Below, piece by piece: positions 32,355 to 41,284 of a stretch of DNA of 42,912 bases (position 1 is the first letter of the stretch; every line of letters begins with the position of its first letter). The position numbers were made by a program, and so were the translations under genes. The notes beneath the pieces are model-generated. The model made no database searches and was not told the DNA's origin. It saw nothing but the letters and a program-made list of their open reading frames with translations. The DNA is taken from positions 1 to 42,912 of the forward strand of contig JAFDDH010000006.1 of NCBI GenBank assembly GCA_019310975.1, in the 5' to 3' direction. The stretch comes from Deltaproteobacteria bacterium (lineage in GTDB: Bacteria; Myxococcota_A; UBA9160; UBA4427).

Positions 32355-33614
32355 ATGCGGGAATCGAGTGTGAGAGTGAGCGCAAAGATCATCGCCCCCG
32401 TCGCGGTCCTGGCCGCCGCGGGCGCCATCGTGGGCCTGATGCTGCTGGCCCGACCCAAGGTGGAATCGACCCGCCCGACCCCGCATGCCCCGCTGGTCCA
32501 GGTCATCCGCACCACCGTGGGCAGCGTGAAGCTCACGGTCAGCGCCCAGGGCACCGTGGAGCCCCGCACCGAGAGCGAGCTGGTGACCGAGGTCGCCGGC
32601 CGCATCGTCTGGGTCTCCCCGAATCTGGCCAGCGGCGGTTTCTTCGCCCACGACGAGGTCCTGGCGCGCATCGATCGACGCGACTACGAGGTCGCCCTCG
32701 AGGGTGCGCGCGCCGCCCAGGCGCGGGCGGAGAGCGACCTGACCCACGCGGACGCCTCGCTCAAGCGGCAGCGCTCGATGCGCGAGCGAAAGGCCTCGAG
32801 CCGCCAGGCACTGGACGACGCCGAACACGCCCGCGCCATCGCGGCGGCCGGCGTGCGCGAGGCGCGGGTCGCCGTGCGCCGCGCCGAGCTCGATCTCGAG
32901 CGCACCGAGGTCAGCGCGCCCTTTGCCGGGCGCGTGCGCACCAAGCACATCGACGTCGGTCGCTATGTGGGCCCCGGCGTGCCCGTCGCGCGTATCTACT
33001 CGATCGACTACGCCGAGGTGCGGCTGCCGATCAGCGACGCCGATCTCGCCTACCTGGAGCTGCCAGAGGGACGCCAGCTCGGCGTCCAGCGGGCGGAGGA
33101 AGGCGACCCCACGCCCGCGAGCAGCGCGCAGCCGGCCGTCGAGCTATCGGCCGAGTACGCGGGCCGGCGACATGCCTGGACGGCGCACGTGGTGCGTACC
33201 GAGGGCGCGCTCGACGCGCGCACGCGCATGCTGAATGTGGTCGCGCGCGTCGACGACCCCTACGGCCGCGTGAGCGGTGCGCAGCGTTCTCCCCTGCCGG
33301 TCGGTCTCTTCGTCGACGCCGAGATCGAGGGCATCGAGGTCGACGGTGTCTATGCGCTTCCGCGTGTCGCCATACGCCGCGGTGACACCGTCTGGGTGGT
33401 CGACGAGGAGAGTCGGCTGCGCGTGCGCCGGGTGGAGGTGCTGCGCTCCGGTCGCGAGCAGACATGGATCCAGGCCGGCCTCGAGCCGGGTGAGCGGGTC
33501 GTGACTTCGGCGCTCGAGACGGTCACGGAGGGTATGACGGTCCGCACCGTCGAGCTCCCCAGTCGCGCCGACGCCAGGGCGGGCGCCCCGCACGCGGAGG
33601 GCCCTGCCTCGTGA
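32355..33614 (+). CDS. RND efflux periplasmic adaptor (HlyD/AcrA type)
   Basis: A 419-residue membrane fusion protein. It has an N-terminal anchor (AKIIAPVAVLAAAGAIVGLM), a lipoyl-like half (VTEVAGRIVWVSPNLASGG), a coiled-coil hairpin rich in Ala, Arg and Glu (ALEGARAAQARAESDL), the second lipoyl half (VSAPFAGRVRTKHIDVGRYV) and beta-barrel/MP domains to the end. It connects the inner-membrane permease to an outer-membrane channel not encoded in this window. I prefer ATG 32355: an in-frame TTG at 32229 would lie inside the operator cluster and add a non-protein-like stretch. Its stop overlaps the start of the permease gene (GTGA, 33611-33614). Confidence 0.87.
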   Translation: MRESSVRVSAKIIAPVAVLAAAGAIVGLMLLARPKVESTRPTPHAPLVQVIRTTVGSVKLTVSAQGTVEPRTESELVTEVAGRIVWVSPNLASGGFFAHDEVLARIDRRDYEVALEGARAAQARAESDLTHADASLKRQRSMRERKASSRQALDDAEHARAIAAAGVREARVAVRRAELDLERTEVSAPFAGRVRTKHIDVGRYVGPGVPVARIYSIDYAEVRLPISDADLAYLELPEGRQLGVQRAEEGDPTPASSAQPAVELSAEYAGRRHAWTAHVVRTEGALDARTRMLNVVARVDDPYGRVSGAQRSPLPVGLFVDAEIEGIEVDGVYALPRVAIRRGDTVWVVDEESRLRVRRVEVLRSGREQTWIQAGLEPGERVVTSALETVTEGMTVRTVELPSRADARAGAPHAEGPAS

Positions 33615-36600
33615 ATGGAGCCATCGCCTGGTTCGCGCGCAATCACGTCGCCGCCAATCTGCTGATGGTCGTGCTGATCGTGGGCGGGGTGGCCACCATG
33701 CCCACGCTTACGCAGGAGCTGATCCCAGAGATCTCCCTGGACTTGGTGAGCGTGAGCACCCTCTACCCGGGCGCTTCCCCGCAAGAGATCGAAGCCTCGA
33801 TCACCAACCGGATGGAGGAGCAGCTACAGGGCCTGCAGGGGGTGAAGCACATCCATTCGACGTCGGCGGAGGGCGCGAGCGCCGTCACCGTCGAGCTGCT
33901 GGCGGGCGAGGACGTGCGTGCCCGCCTCGATGACATTCGCGCAGCCGTGGACGCCATCGATACGCTGCCCGACGAGGCTGAGGAGCCCACGGTCAAGCAG
34001 ATCGAAATCTCGACCCTCGTGCTCAACGTCGCCGTAGCCGGGACCGCGGACGAGTGGGCCCTCAAGCGGATCACGCAGCAGGTTCGCGACGAGATCGTCG
34101 CCCTGCCCGGCATCACGGAGGCCGACCTCGAGCTGGCCCGCCCCTACGAAATCTCGATCGAGGTCTCCGAATCGGCGCTGCACCGCTTCGGACTCACCTT
34201 CGACGACGTGGTGCACGCCGTGCAGCGCTCGAGCCTCGACCTGCCGGGTGGCTCACTCAAGACGAAGTCAGGTGAGATCCTGCTGCGCGCCAAGGGACAG
34301 GCCTACCAGGCGCGCGACTTCGAACAGATCGCTCTGGTGTCGCGCAGCGACGGCACCCGACTGGCGGTCGGAGACGTGGCGCGCGTAGTCGACGGCTTCG
34401 AGGAGTCGGACCAATCAGCCACCTTCGACGGCGACCCGGCCATGATGGTGCAGGTCTATCGCGTCGGGGCCCAGAAGGCACTGCAGATCTCGGCCACCGT
34501 GCGGGCGTACGTCGACGAGGCCTCGGCCCGCATGCCGGACGGCGTACACGTGACCGTCTGGCACGACAGCTCCGAGGTACTCGGAGATCGTCTCGACACC
34601 ATGGTCCGCAACGCGCGTGGCGGATTCATCCTGGTCGTGCTGGTGCTCGCCCTCTTCCTGCGCTTGCGGCTCGCGCTCTGGGTCAGCCTCGGCATCCCGA
34701 TCTCATTTCTCGGCGCCGTGCTGCTCATGCCCGTGATGGGCATCTCGATCAACTTCATCTCGCTACTCGGCTTCATCGTCGTGCTCGGCATCGTGGTGGA
34801 TGACGCCATCGTGGTCGGCGAGAACGTGCACACCCACCAGGCCCAGAGCGGAAAGAAGCTATTGGGGGCGATCCGAGGCACCCAGACGATCGTCGTGCCG
34901 GTCACTTTCGGCGTCCTCACCACGATGGCGGCCTTCGCGCCGCTGCTCTTCCTGCCGGGTCCGATGGGCCGAATCACTCGCATTCTGCCGATGATCGTGA
35001 TCGCCTGCCTCTTCTTCTCGCTGGTCGAGTCGATGTTCGTTCTGCCCGCGCACCTCGGACGCGGCCGCAAGCCGCTCGACCACCAGCCCACAACGGCGGT
35101 CTCGCTGGGCTGGCGCAACTTCCAAGACCGCATTGCGCGCGGTCTGGCGTACGTGATCGGCGACCTCTACCGCCCGACACTCGAGCGCGCCATCGAGTGG
35201 CGCTACTTGACCGTGGCCGTCGCGGTCGCAGTCTTCAGCATCTCGGCCGGGCTCGTCGGCGCGGGCTGGCTCAAGTTCGTCTTCCAGGAGAACGTGGAGG
35301 CCGACTTCATCGTCGCCGACGTCACCATGGCTCAGGGCACCCCCGCCGACATGACGGCCGCCGCGGTCGAGCAGATGCAGCGGGCGTTGGAGGAGATCCG
35401 CCGGGAGATCGACGCGGCGGCGGGTCCGGGCGACCAGCCCAGCATCTTTCCGCACGTCATGACCACCATCGGTCAGCAGCCCTTCGCCGATGGACGCGGT
35501 GGCTTCGGCGGCAGACGCGGCCGCAGCACCAGCAACGTCGGCGAGGTCCAGGTCGAGGTGCTCGGCTTCAGGCAGCGTGACGTCGAGGTCTCCGACATCG
35601 CCCAGCGCTGGCGGATTCGCGTCGGCGACATCCCCGGCGCCGTCAAGCTCGACTTCAAGTCGCAGCTCATGGACATCGGCGGGCCGATCGAGGTGGAGCT
35701 CAGCGGGCACGATCTGCGCCGCCTCCAGCTCGCCGCCGGCGAGGTCCGGCGCCTGCTTGCGACCTATCCGGGCTTGTACGACATCTCCGACTCGTTCCGC
35801 GGCGGCAAGCAGGAGCTCGAGTACCAGATTCTGCCATCCGCCGAGTCCTTGGGGCTCACGCTCGCGGATCTCGCGCGCCAGCTACGGCAGGGTTTCTACG
35901 GTGCCGAGGTACAGACCATCCAGCGCGGGCGCGACGAGGTGAAGGTCATGGTCCGCTACCCGGCCGAACAGCGCCGCTCGCTCGCGGACGTCGAGCAGAT
36001 GCGCATCCGCAGTGCCGACGGCAGCCAAGTGCCCTTCTCGCGGGTCGCCCGGGCCAGCCTCGGCACCGGCTACGCGACCATCCGTCATGTCGATCGACGG
36101 CGTGTCGTGAGCGTGACGGCCGAGGTCGATCTCGCCGCGGCGAACGCCAACGAGATCGTGCGCCAGCTGAAGAGGGGCCGGCTCGACGAGGCCATCGCGC
36201 CCTACCCGGGCGTCCGCTACTCGTTCGAGGGTGAGCAGGCCGAGCAGCGGGAGTTCCTGCGCGCCCAATTGATCGGAATGGGGGCGTCCCTTCTGGTGAT
36301 CTACGTCCTTCTCGCCGTCCCACTCGGCTCCTACCTGCAGCCCCTCATCATCATGTCGGCGATCCCCTTCGGCTTCGTGGGCGGGGCATGGGGCCACCTC
36401 TTGCTCGGCTACAACCTCACGATGTACTCAGTGATCGGGCTGGTGGCGCTGGCCGGCATCGTGGTGAACGACAGTCTCGTGCTCGTCGACTACGTGAACA
36501 AGCTGATCGAGAAGGGCATGGCACTCGAAGAGGCCATCGTCGAGGCGGGCCAGGCTCGCTTCCGGGCCATCCTGCTCACGTCGCTCACGACCTTCGTCGG

Positions 36601-36853
36601 CCTCAGCCCGCTGATGCTCGAGACCAGCATGCAGGCCCGCTTCATGATCCCGATGGCGATCTCGATCGCGTTCGGCGTGCTGCTCTCGAGCTCGGTCATC
36701 CTCTTCCTGGTGCCGGTGAGCTACCGCGTGCTGGAAGACGTGAAGCACCTCTTCGGCGCGCGCCCGCGCACGGGTCCCAGCGAGGGCCCGAACGTCATCC
36801 GGCATCCGGCGGTGATCGAGGAGCCGGACGAGATCGGGACGCGGCGCGCCTAA
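33611..36853 (+). CDS. RND efflux permease (HAE1-like)
   Basis: A 1080-residue resistance-nodulation-division permease of normal length with twelve expected helices and two large periplasmic domains. Helix 4 carries GIVVDDAIVVGENV, with the proton-relay pair Asp397 and Asp398. The N-terminus FARNHVAANLLMVVLIVGG and the YPGASPQEIE segment are typical. A Gly/Arg-rich loop (about residues 625-640, GRGGFGGRRGRS) in the second periplasmic domain is unusual. GTG start, translationally coupled to the adaptor. It expels small molecules by proton antiport; the substrate is not predictable. Controlled by the divergent TetR gene at 31579. Confidence 0.92.
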   Translation: MNGAIAWFARNHVAANLLMVVLIVGGVATMPTLTQELIPEISLDLVSVSTLYPGASPQEIEASITNRMEEQLQGLQGVKHIHSTSAEGASAVTVELLAGEDVRARLDDIRAAVDAIDTLPDEAEEPTVKQIEISTLVLNVAVAGTADEWALKRITQQVRDEIVALPGITEADLELARPYEISIEVSESALHRFGLTFDDVVHAVQRSSLDLPGGSLKTKSGEILLRAKGQAYQARDFEQIALVSRSDGTRLAVGDVARVVDGFEESDQSATFDGDPAMMVQVYRVGAQKALQISATVRAYVDEASARMPDGVHVTVWHDSSEVLGDRLDTMVRNARGGFILVVLVLALFLRLRLALWVSLGIPISFLGAVLLMPVMGISINFISLLGFIVVLGIVVDDAIVVGENVHTHQAQSGKKLLGAIRGTQTIVVPVTFGVLTTMAAFAPLLFLPGPMGRITRILPMIVIACLFFSLVESMFVLPAHLGRGRKPLDHQPTTAVSLGWRNFQDRIARGLAYVIGDLYRPTLERAIEWRYLTVAVAVAVFSISAGLVGAGWLKFVFQENVEADFIVADVTMAQGTPADMTAAAVEQMQRALEEIRREIDAAAGPGDQPSIFPHVMTTIGQQPFADGRGGFGGRRGRSTSNVGEVQVEVLGFRQRDVEVSDIAQRWRIRVGDIPGAVKLDFKSQLMDIGGPIEVELSGHDLRRLQLAAGEVRRLLATYPGLYDISDSFRGGKQELEYQILPSAESLGLTLADLARQLRQGFYGAEVQTIQRGRDEVKVMVRYPAEQRRSLADVEQMRIRSADGSQVPFSRVARASLGTGYATIRHVDRRRVVSVTAEVDLAAANANEIVRQLKRGRLDEAIAPYPGVRYSFEGEQAEQREFLRAQLIGMGASLLVIYVLLAVPLGSYLQPLIIMSAIPFGFVGGAWGHLLLGYNLTMYSVIGLVALAGIVVNDSLVLVDYVNKLIEKGMALEEAIVEAGQARFRAILLTSLTTFVGLSPLMLETSMQARFMIPMAISIAFGVLLSSSVILFLVPVSYRVLEDVKHLFGARPRTGPSEGPNVIRHPAVIEEPDEIGTRRA

Positions 36854-36882
36854 GCTACGCCCCCGGCTTCGCCTGCACGTGA

Positions 36883-36907
36883 GGCCCGGTCCGGTGAGAC
36901 CGCGGCC
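36883..36907. terminator. possible terminator between convergent genes
   Basis: GGCCCGGTC (36883-36891) can pair with GACCG-C-GGCC (36898-36907), giving nine base pairs with one bulged C around a 6-nt loop. It lies in the 86-bp gap between the RND permease stop and the convergent ABM gene. There is no T tract. Confidence 0.35.
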
Positions 36908-36939
36908 CAGCGGCAAGACCGTGCAAAGGGCCACACCTT

Positions 36940-37308
36940 CTATGCCCGCTCCTCGTCCGTGAAGAAGTCGGCCCGCGGCTTTCCCTGCGGATCGTAGACC
37001 GGCTCGCGCAGGTCCACGCGGTATTTCGCGATGTCGAGACCCACGATCCCGTAGGCCGAGATGCAGTCGCGCATGGCCGGGTAGTGGGGACTCTGGAAGT
37101 GCGCCTCGAGGTGTTCGCGGCTCGACCAGCGCTCGAAGACATGGATGCGCCCGGGCAGCAGTGGATCGGCGCTCCACACATATTCAGAGCAACCGGGCAT
37201 CGCACGCGTGGCGGCCATCGGACGCTTCGCCGCCTCGAGGGCGGCGTCTCGCCGGCTCGGATCCACATCCACGGTGCCCGCTATCACGATCTCCTGCAAC
37301 GCCTCCAA
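36940..37308 (-). CDS. ABM-domain (YgiN-like) monooxygenase
   Basis: A 122-residue protein of the antibiotic biosynthesis monooxygenase fold, a ferredoxin-like dimeric alpha/beta domain. Landmarks are IVIAGTVDVDPSRRDAALEA, the MPGCSEYVWSADPLLPGRIH strand pair, FERWSSREHLEAHFQSPHY (characteristic WxSxExLxxHxxxPH pattern), and a divergent C-terminal tail of about 30 residues beyond the fold. Relatives include quinol monooxygenases and proteins of unknown function. Start is TTG 37308, because AGGAGGGGAG lies immediately upstream. It stands alone, convergent with the RND permease and divergent from the phosphatase-like gene. Confidence 0.8.
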   Translation of the reverse strand: MEALQEIVIAGTVDVDPSRRDAALEAAKRPMAATRAMPGCSEYVWSADPLLPGRIHVFERWSSREHLEAHFQSPHYPAMRDCISAYGIVGLDIAKYRVDLREPVYDPQGKPRADFFTDEERA

Positions 37309-37423
37309 GCTCCCCTCCTCTCAACGTACGCTGGACCGACGCAAGCATAGTCGCGTGCGCACGCGGCTTCGATGCCAACCTGAAGTTGGTACGCTTGGTC
37401 GGCGATTCGAGGGGAGAGGACGG

Positions 37424-39382
37424 ATGAGCACGTCGAGCCAGATCCTGGGGCCTGAGCGTCAGCGAGACCAGGGGCTCGGCGCTGCGCAGGCCGAGTCCGG
37501 AGCGCGGGCGATTCTGAGCCTGCTCACCAACCCTGTGATCGGGCCACAGGTGGACCTCATCGCCACCTATCGCCATCAGACCGACGACGCCGACGGCGCC
37601 TACGAGGTCTGGTCGGCGCGCGGCATGGTTCGCTTCCAGCGCGTGATCGGTGCCGATGGCGGATTGGACTTCGAGGTGCTCGAGATCGTGGGCCAGAATC
37701 CGATCCAAGATCAGGACCCCGACGCGCTCCGCACGCTCGCGGCCGAGCGCCACGCCGCAGAGGCGTCCGGCTTCCAGGCCGATGACCCGAGGCGCCGATT
37801 CATCGCACCCGAGCACCAGAGCCATCCCTTCGCGTACGAGCGAATCGCGCAGCTCTTCGACTCGCCGCACGCACCGGATCTGATCCTCTCGCCCTGCGAC
37901 TGGTCATTCGGCCTACAAAAGGGTCAGCACGGCGGCCTGCACGTTCGCCAATCGCGTGCGCCGCTCTGGATCGCGGGCCGCGGCGTGGTGCCCGGCATCC
38001 ACGACCTTGCCGCGCGCGCTGTAGACCTGGCGCCCACGCTGCTCTCAGCACTGGGTTTCCCAGCCATCGACGGACGCGACGCCACCGGGCGCACATCCAG
38101 CGAGCGCGGCGTGGCTCCCGACGTATTGCTGCGCCGGCAGGACGGCGAGGTACTCGAAGTTCTGCTCGATCGCGCGCCCGAGCCGCCCCGCTACCTCTAC
38201 ATCTTTCTATTGGACGGCCTGCATCCGACCGAGCTCGAGGACCGGCTGGAGAACGACGCCGACGCCCTGCCGAATCTGCGACGTCTGCGCGAGCGCGCGG
38301 CGGTGCTGGCCTCCGGCAGCATCGTAAACTTCCCGTCCATCACCTGGCCCAGCCACACCACGATCGGAACTGGGGCCTGGTGCGGACACCACGACGTGGT
38401 CAATCCGAGCTACTACCTGCGTGAGAAGCGAGAGACTATTTCACCTCAGGGTCAGCAGCTCGAGACCGAGGGCTTCTCGAGCCGGGATGTAGAATCCATC
38501 TACGAGGCCTTCCGGCGGGTACGCGGCAGCGACTGTCTCTCCGCCGCCATCTATGCGCCCTTCGGACGCGGTGCCGACCACGCGGTGCTCGAGGGGCGCA
38601 ACCTCTGCGATCGAGGCCATCTGCGCGCACTGAACAACGAGCTCGCGCGCGACCAGGATCCGCGTTGGCACGAGGAGGGTTGCGCGGACGCTCAGCGCGA
38701 ATCCACGTTGGACACTCGCGGCGTCGCCCAGATTATCGACCTCTTTCGCCGCGACGACGTTCGCTCACCGGATCTGGTCTTCCACGAGCTGATCCTCACC
38801 GACGGCGTCGGCCACGAGTATGGACCGCACTCGGACGGCCTGCGCTCGGCCCTCGACGAGAGCGACCGGCGCATCGGGCGCGTACTGAACCTGCTCGACG
38901 AAGAGGGGCGCTTCGAGGACACGCTCTTCGTCGTCACCGCAGACCACGGCATGGCGCCTCAGGACACCACGCTGCGCGCCAACCCGGCGCGCCACGTGCT
39001 CGAGGCCGGACTCTCCGCGGTGGTCCACGACAATATGATCTGGCTGCTCGATCTGCAGATCGAAATCGAGCGCGCCCCCGACGGCCGCACGGCGCGCGTC
39101 TTCGTGCGCGACAACGATGCTCTTCCCAGTGGCGCACATCCGCCCGTGGAGGGGGCACGGGTCGATCTCTTCCAGCACCGCGACGCACGAACACCCGAGC
39201 GCCTCGCGCGTGGCCGTACCGGTCCGGGCGGTGTCTACGGCTTCTCGACCCCCGCGGAGATCCCCTCCAGCCAGCTCGTGCTCGACATTTCGGCCGACGG
39301 CTACAATCGACGCCGGCTTCACTTGGACGGACAATCGATGGTGCCCGACCTGCGAGCCATCCTCTACGGAGAGCAAGCTTGA
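37424..39382 (+). CDS. tandem alkaline-phosphatase-superfamily protein (NPP/phosphodiesterase-like)
   Basis: A 652-residue protein without signal peptide or membrane helix. The C-terminal domain (about residues 255-560) is an intact type I phosphodiesterase/nucleotide pyrophosphatase-like core: Asp264 in FLLDGLHP, nucleophile candidate Thr307 in FPSITWPSHTTIGTG, Asp460 and His464 in TDGVGHEYGP, and Asp507-His508 in VTADHGM. The N-terminal half (about 20-240) also looks like part of this fold, with GQHGGLHVRQSRAPLWIAG followed by DLAPTLLSALGFP as in sulfatases and phosphomutases, but with no nucleophile seen. The extreme C-terminus (about 585-652) is beta-rich. ATG 37424 follows AGGGGAGAGG. 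Its stop overlaps the next gene's start (TTGA), so the product probably works with the alkylsulfatase-like lipoprotein. Confidence 0.8.
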   Translation: MSTSSQILGPERQRDQGLGAAQAESGARAILSLLTNPVIGPQVDLIATYRHQTDDADGAYEVWSARGMVRFQRVIGADGGLDFEVLEIVGQNPIQDQDPDALRTLAAERHAAEASGFQADDPRRRFIAPEHQSHPFAYERIAQLFDSPHAPDLILSPCDWSFGLQKGQHGGLHVRQSRAPLWIAGRGVVPGIHDLAARAVDLAPTLLSALGFPAIDGRDATGRTSSERGVAPDVLLRRQDGEVLEVLLDRAPEPPRYLYIFLLDGLHPTELEDRLENDADALPNLRRLRERAAVLASGSIVNFPSITWPSHTTIGTGAWCGHHDVVNPSYYLREKRETISPQGQQLETEGFSSRDVESIYEAFRRVRGSDCLSAAIYAPFGRGADHAVLEGRNLCDRGHLRALNNELARDQDPRWHEEGCADAQRESTLDTRGVAQIIDLFRRDDVRSPDLVFHELILTDGVGHEYGPHSDGLRSALDESDRRIGRVLNLLDEEGRFEDTLFVVTADHGMAPQDTTLRANPARHVLEAGLSAVVHDNMIWLLDLQIEIERAPDGRTARVFVRDNDALPSGAHPPVEGARVDLFQHRDARTPERLARGRTGPGGVYGFSTPAEIPSSQLVLDISADGYNRRRLHLDGQSMVPDLRAILYGEQA

Positions 39383-41148
39383 TCCGACCCACACACTTCG
39401 CGGCGGCGTACCTGGCGCTCGTCGCTGCCGGCCTGCTCTGGATCGTGGGCTGCGAACGCACACCCGATCGCATCGAGGTCGCCGACACGAAGGTCGAGCT
39501 GGTCGATGGTGCGCACCCTCGGCTGCGCGCCCACTCGGCGGAGTTCGAGCGGCGAATCTACGAGGTGACCGAGGGCGTGCACGTCGCCGTGGGCTATGGG
39601 CTGGCCAATTCGATCCTGCTCGTGGGCGATGGCGGGGTCGTGATCGTCGACACAATGGAGAGCACGGAGAGCGCCAGCGCGGTGATGGCCGACTTCCGCA
39701 AGATCAGCCAGGCACCCATCGCGGCGCTGATCTACACCCACAACCACGCCGATCACGTATTCGGTGGGCGCGGTTTCGTGCCCGAGGGCGAGGTCGACGT
39801 CTACGCCCACGAGACGACCAGCGACTACATCGATCGGCTCATTGGGGTCGTGCGCCCGGTGATCAGTACGCGGAGTGGGCGCATGTTCGGCAGCGTGCTG
39901 CCCGCGGAGGGACCGGATGCCGTGGTGAACGCCGGCATCGGTCCGCGCCTCGCGCTCGGCCCCGACAGCGGCACGCCGAGCCTGATTCGCCCCAACAAGA
40001 CCTTCCGCGATCGCATGCAGCTGGAGATCGCAGGCATCCGCATCGAGCTGGTGCACGCACCGGGCGAGACCAACGACCAGCTCTTCGTGTGGCTCCCCGA
40101 AAAGCGCGTGCTCTTGCCGGGCGACAATATCTATCGGGCCTTCCCCAATCTCTATACGATCCGCGGAACGCCCTACCGCGACGTGCTCGACTGGGTGGCG
40201 AGCCTGGACGCCATGCGCGCGCTGCGACCCGAGCACCTCGTACCCAGTCACACGCGACCGCTATCCGGCGAGGTCGAGGTACAGACTGTCCTGACCGCCT
40301 ATCGGGACGCAATCCAGTACGTGCACGACCAGACCGTGCGCGGCATGAATGCGGGACTCACACCCGATGAACTCGTCGGGGTTGTCGCGCTGCCGCCCCA
40401 TTTGGCCGACCACCCCTATCTCGAGGAGTTCTACGGGACTGTGGAGTGGAGCGTGCGCTCCGTCTACGACGGCTATATGGGATGGTTCGACGGCGACGCG
40501 GCCACGCTCTCACCCGAGCCTCCGGATGTTCGCTCGCGTCGCCTGGTCGAGCTGGCCGGCGGTGCCGAGGCGATGCGCGGGGCCGCCCGAGCGGCCCTCG
40601 ATGCCGGCGACCATGCCTGGGCGGCCGAGCTCGCCCGCCACGCAATGCGCGCCGATCCCGATGATGGCGAAGCCCGACGCCTCGTGGCCGCCGCCTACCG
40701 GGCACTCGGCCGTCGCAGCAAGAGCCCCAACGGTCGCAACTACTACCTGACCCAGGCCGGCGAGGTCGAGGGCACGATTGGGGCCACAGCGCCGCAGATC
40801 AATGAGTCCGTCCTGCCGCTGATCCACGAGATCCCCATCGACCGTTTCCTGGCCGCCATGCCGAGCAGCCTCGACCCCAGTTTGGCTGGCGATGTGACCA
40901 TGACGGTGGGATTCCACTTCACCGACGTCGACGAGCACTACACGCTTGCACTGCGTCGCGGAGTGCTCGAGATGCAACCCGGTGCACCGACGGCGCAGGA
41001 TGTCGGTATCGTGGTGGACAGCCAGACCTGGCGCGAGGTGGTGACCGGTTTCCGTAGCCCCGCCGTCGCCTTCGCATCCGGGGACGTCGAGATCGAGGGC
41101 AGCGCGCTCGATCTGGTGCGCTTCCTTTCCTACTTCTCACGCAGCTAG
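39379..41148 (+). CDS. alkylsulfatase-like metallo-beta-lactamase lipoprotein (SdsA1-type)
   Basis: A 589-residue protein with a lipoprotein signal (AAAYLALVAAGLLWIVGC, lipobox Ile-Val-Gly-Cys) and a metallo-beta-lactamase domain with His121-x-His123-x-Asp125-His126 in THNHADHVFGG. Further family segments are APGETNDQLFVWLPEKRVLL and AFPNLYTIRGTPYRDVLDW, then the alkylsulfatase dimerisation domain (DELVGVVALPPHL onwards) and a C-terminal SCP2-like lipid-binding domain. This matches type III linear alkylsulfatases, which hydrolyse sulfate esters of fatty alcohols. The signal suggests a membrane-attached periplasmic enzyme. Start is TTG 39379, in a four-base TTGA overlap with the upstream gene and preceded by GGAGAG. 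Divergence in the second metal motif leaves room for another ester substrate. Confidence 0.87.
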   Translation: MIRPTHFAAAYLALVAAGLLWIVGCERTPDRIEVADTKVELVDGAHPRLRAHSAEFERRIYEVTEGVHVAVGYGLANSILLVGDGGVVIVDTMESTESASAVMADFRKISQAPIAALIYTHNHADHVFGGRGFVPEGEVDVYAHETTSDYIDRLIGVVRPVISTRSGRMFGSVLPAEGPDAVVNAGIGPRLALGPDSGTPSLIRPNKTFRDRMQLEIAGIRIELVHAPGETNDQLFVWLPEKRVLLPGDNIYRAFPNLYTIRGTPYRDVLDWVASLDAMRALRPEHLVPSHTRPLSGEVEVQTVLTAYRDAIQYVHDQTVRGMNAGLTPDELVGVVALPPHLADHPYLEEFYGTVEWSVRSVYDGYMGWFDGDAATLSPEPPDVRSRRLVELAGGAEAMRGAARAALDAGDHAWAAELARHAMRADPDDGEARRLVAAAYRALGRRSKSPNGRNYYLTQAGEVEGTIGATAPQINESVLPLIHEIPIDRFLAAMPSSLDPSLAGDVTMTVGFHFTDVDEHYTLALRRGVLEMQPGAPTAQDVGIVVDSQTWREVVTGFRSPAVAFASGDVEIEGSALDLVRFLSYFSRS

Positions 41149-41275
41149 GAGCAGCCTTGAGCCTGAGAACAGCCTTGAGCCCGAGAACAGCCTTGAGCTC
41201 GAGAACAGCCATGAGCTCGGAAGCAGCCTCGAGCTCGGAGCTGGCCCTGAGAGCTGGAACGACCTTGGGCGAGAG
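41149..41275. repeat. 18-bp tandem repeat, about seven degenerating copies
   Basis: Begins at the base after the alkylsulfatase stop codon. Units at 41149, 41167, 41185, 41203 and 41221 follow the consensus GAACAGCCTTGAGCYCGA; units from 41239 and 41258 are increasingly divergent. It ends 10 bp before the FGGY kinase start, so it forms essentially the whole intergenic region. It is not translated in the plus frame (TGA in each of the first units). Confidence 0.9.
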
Positions 41276-41284
41276 GCGATCGCG

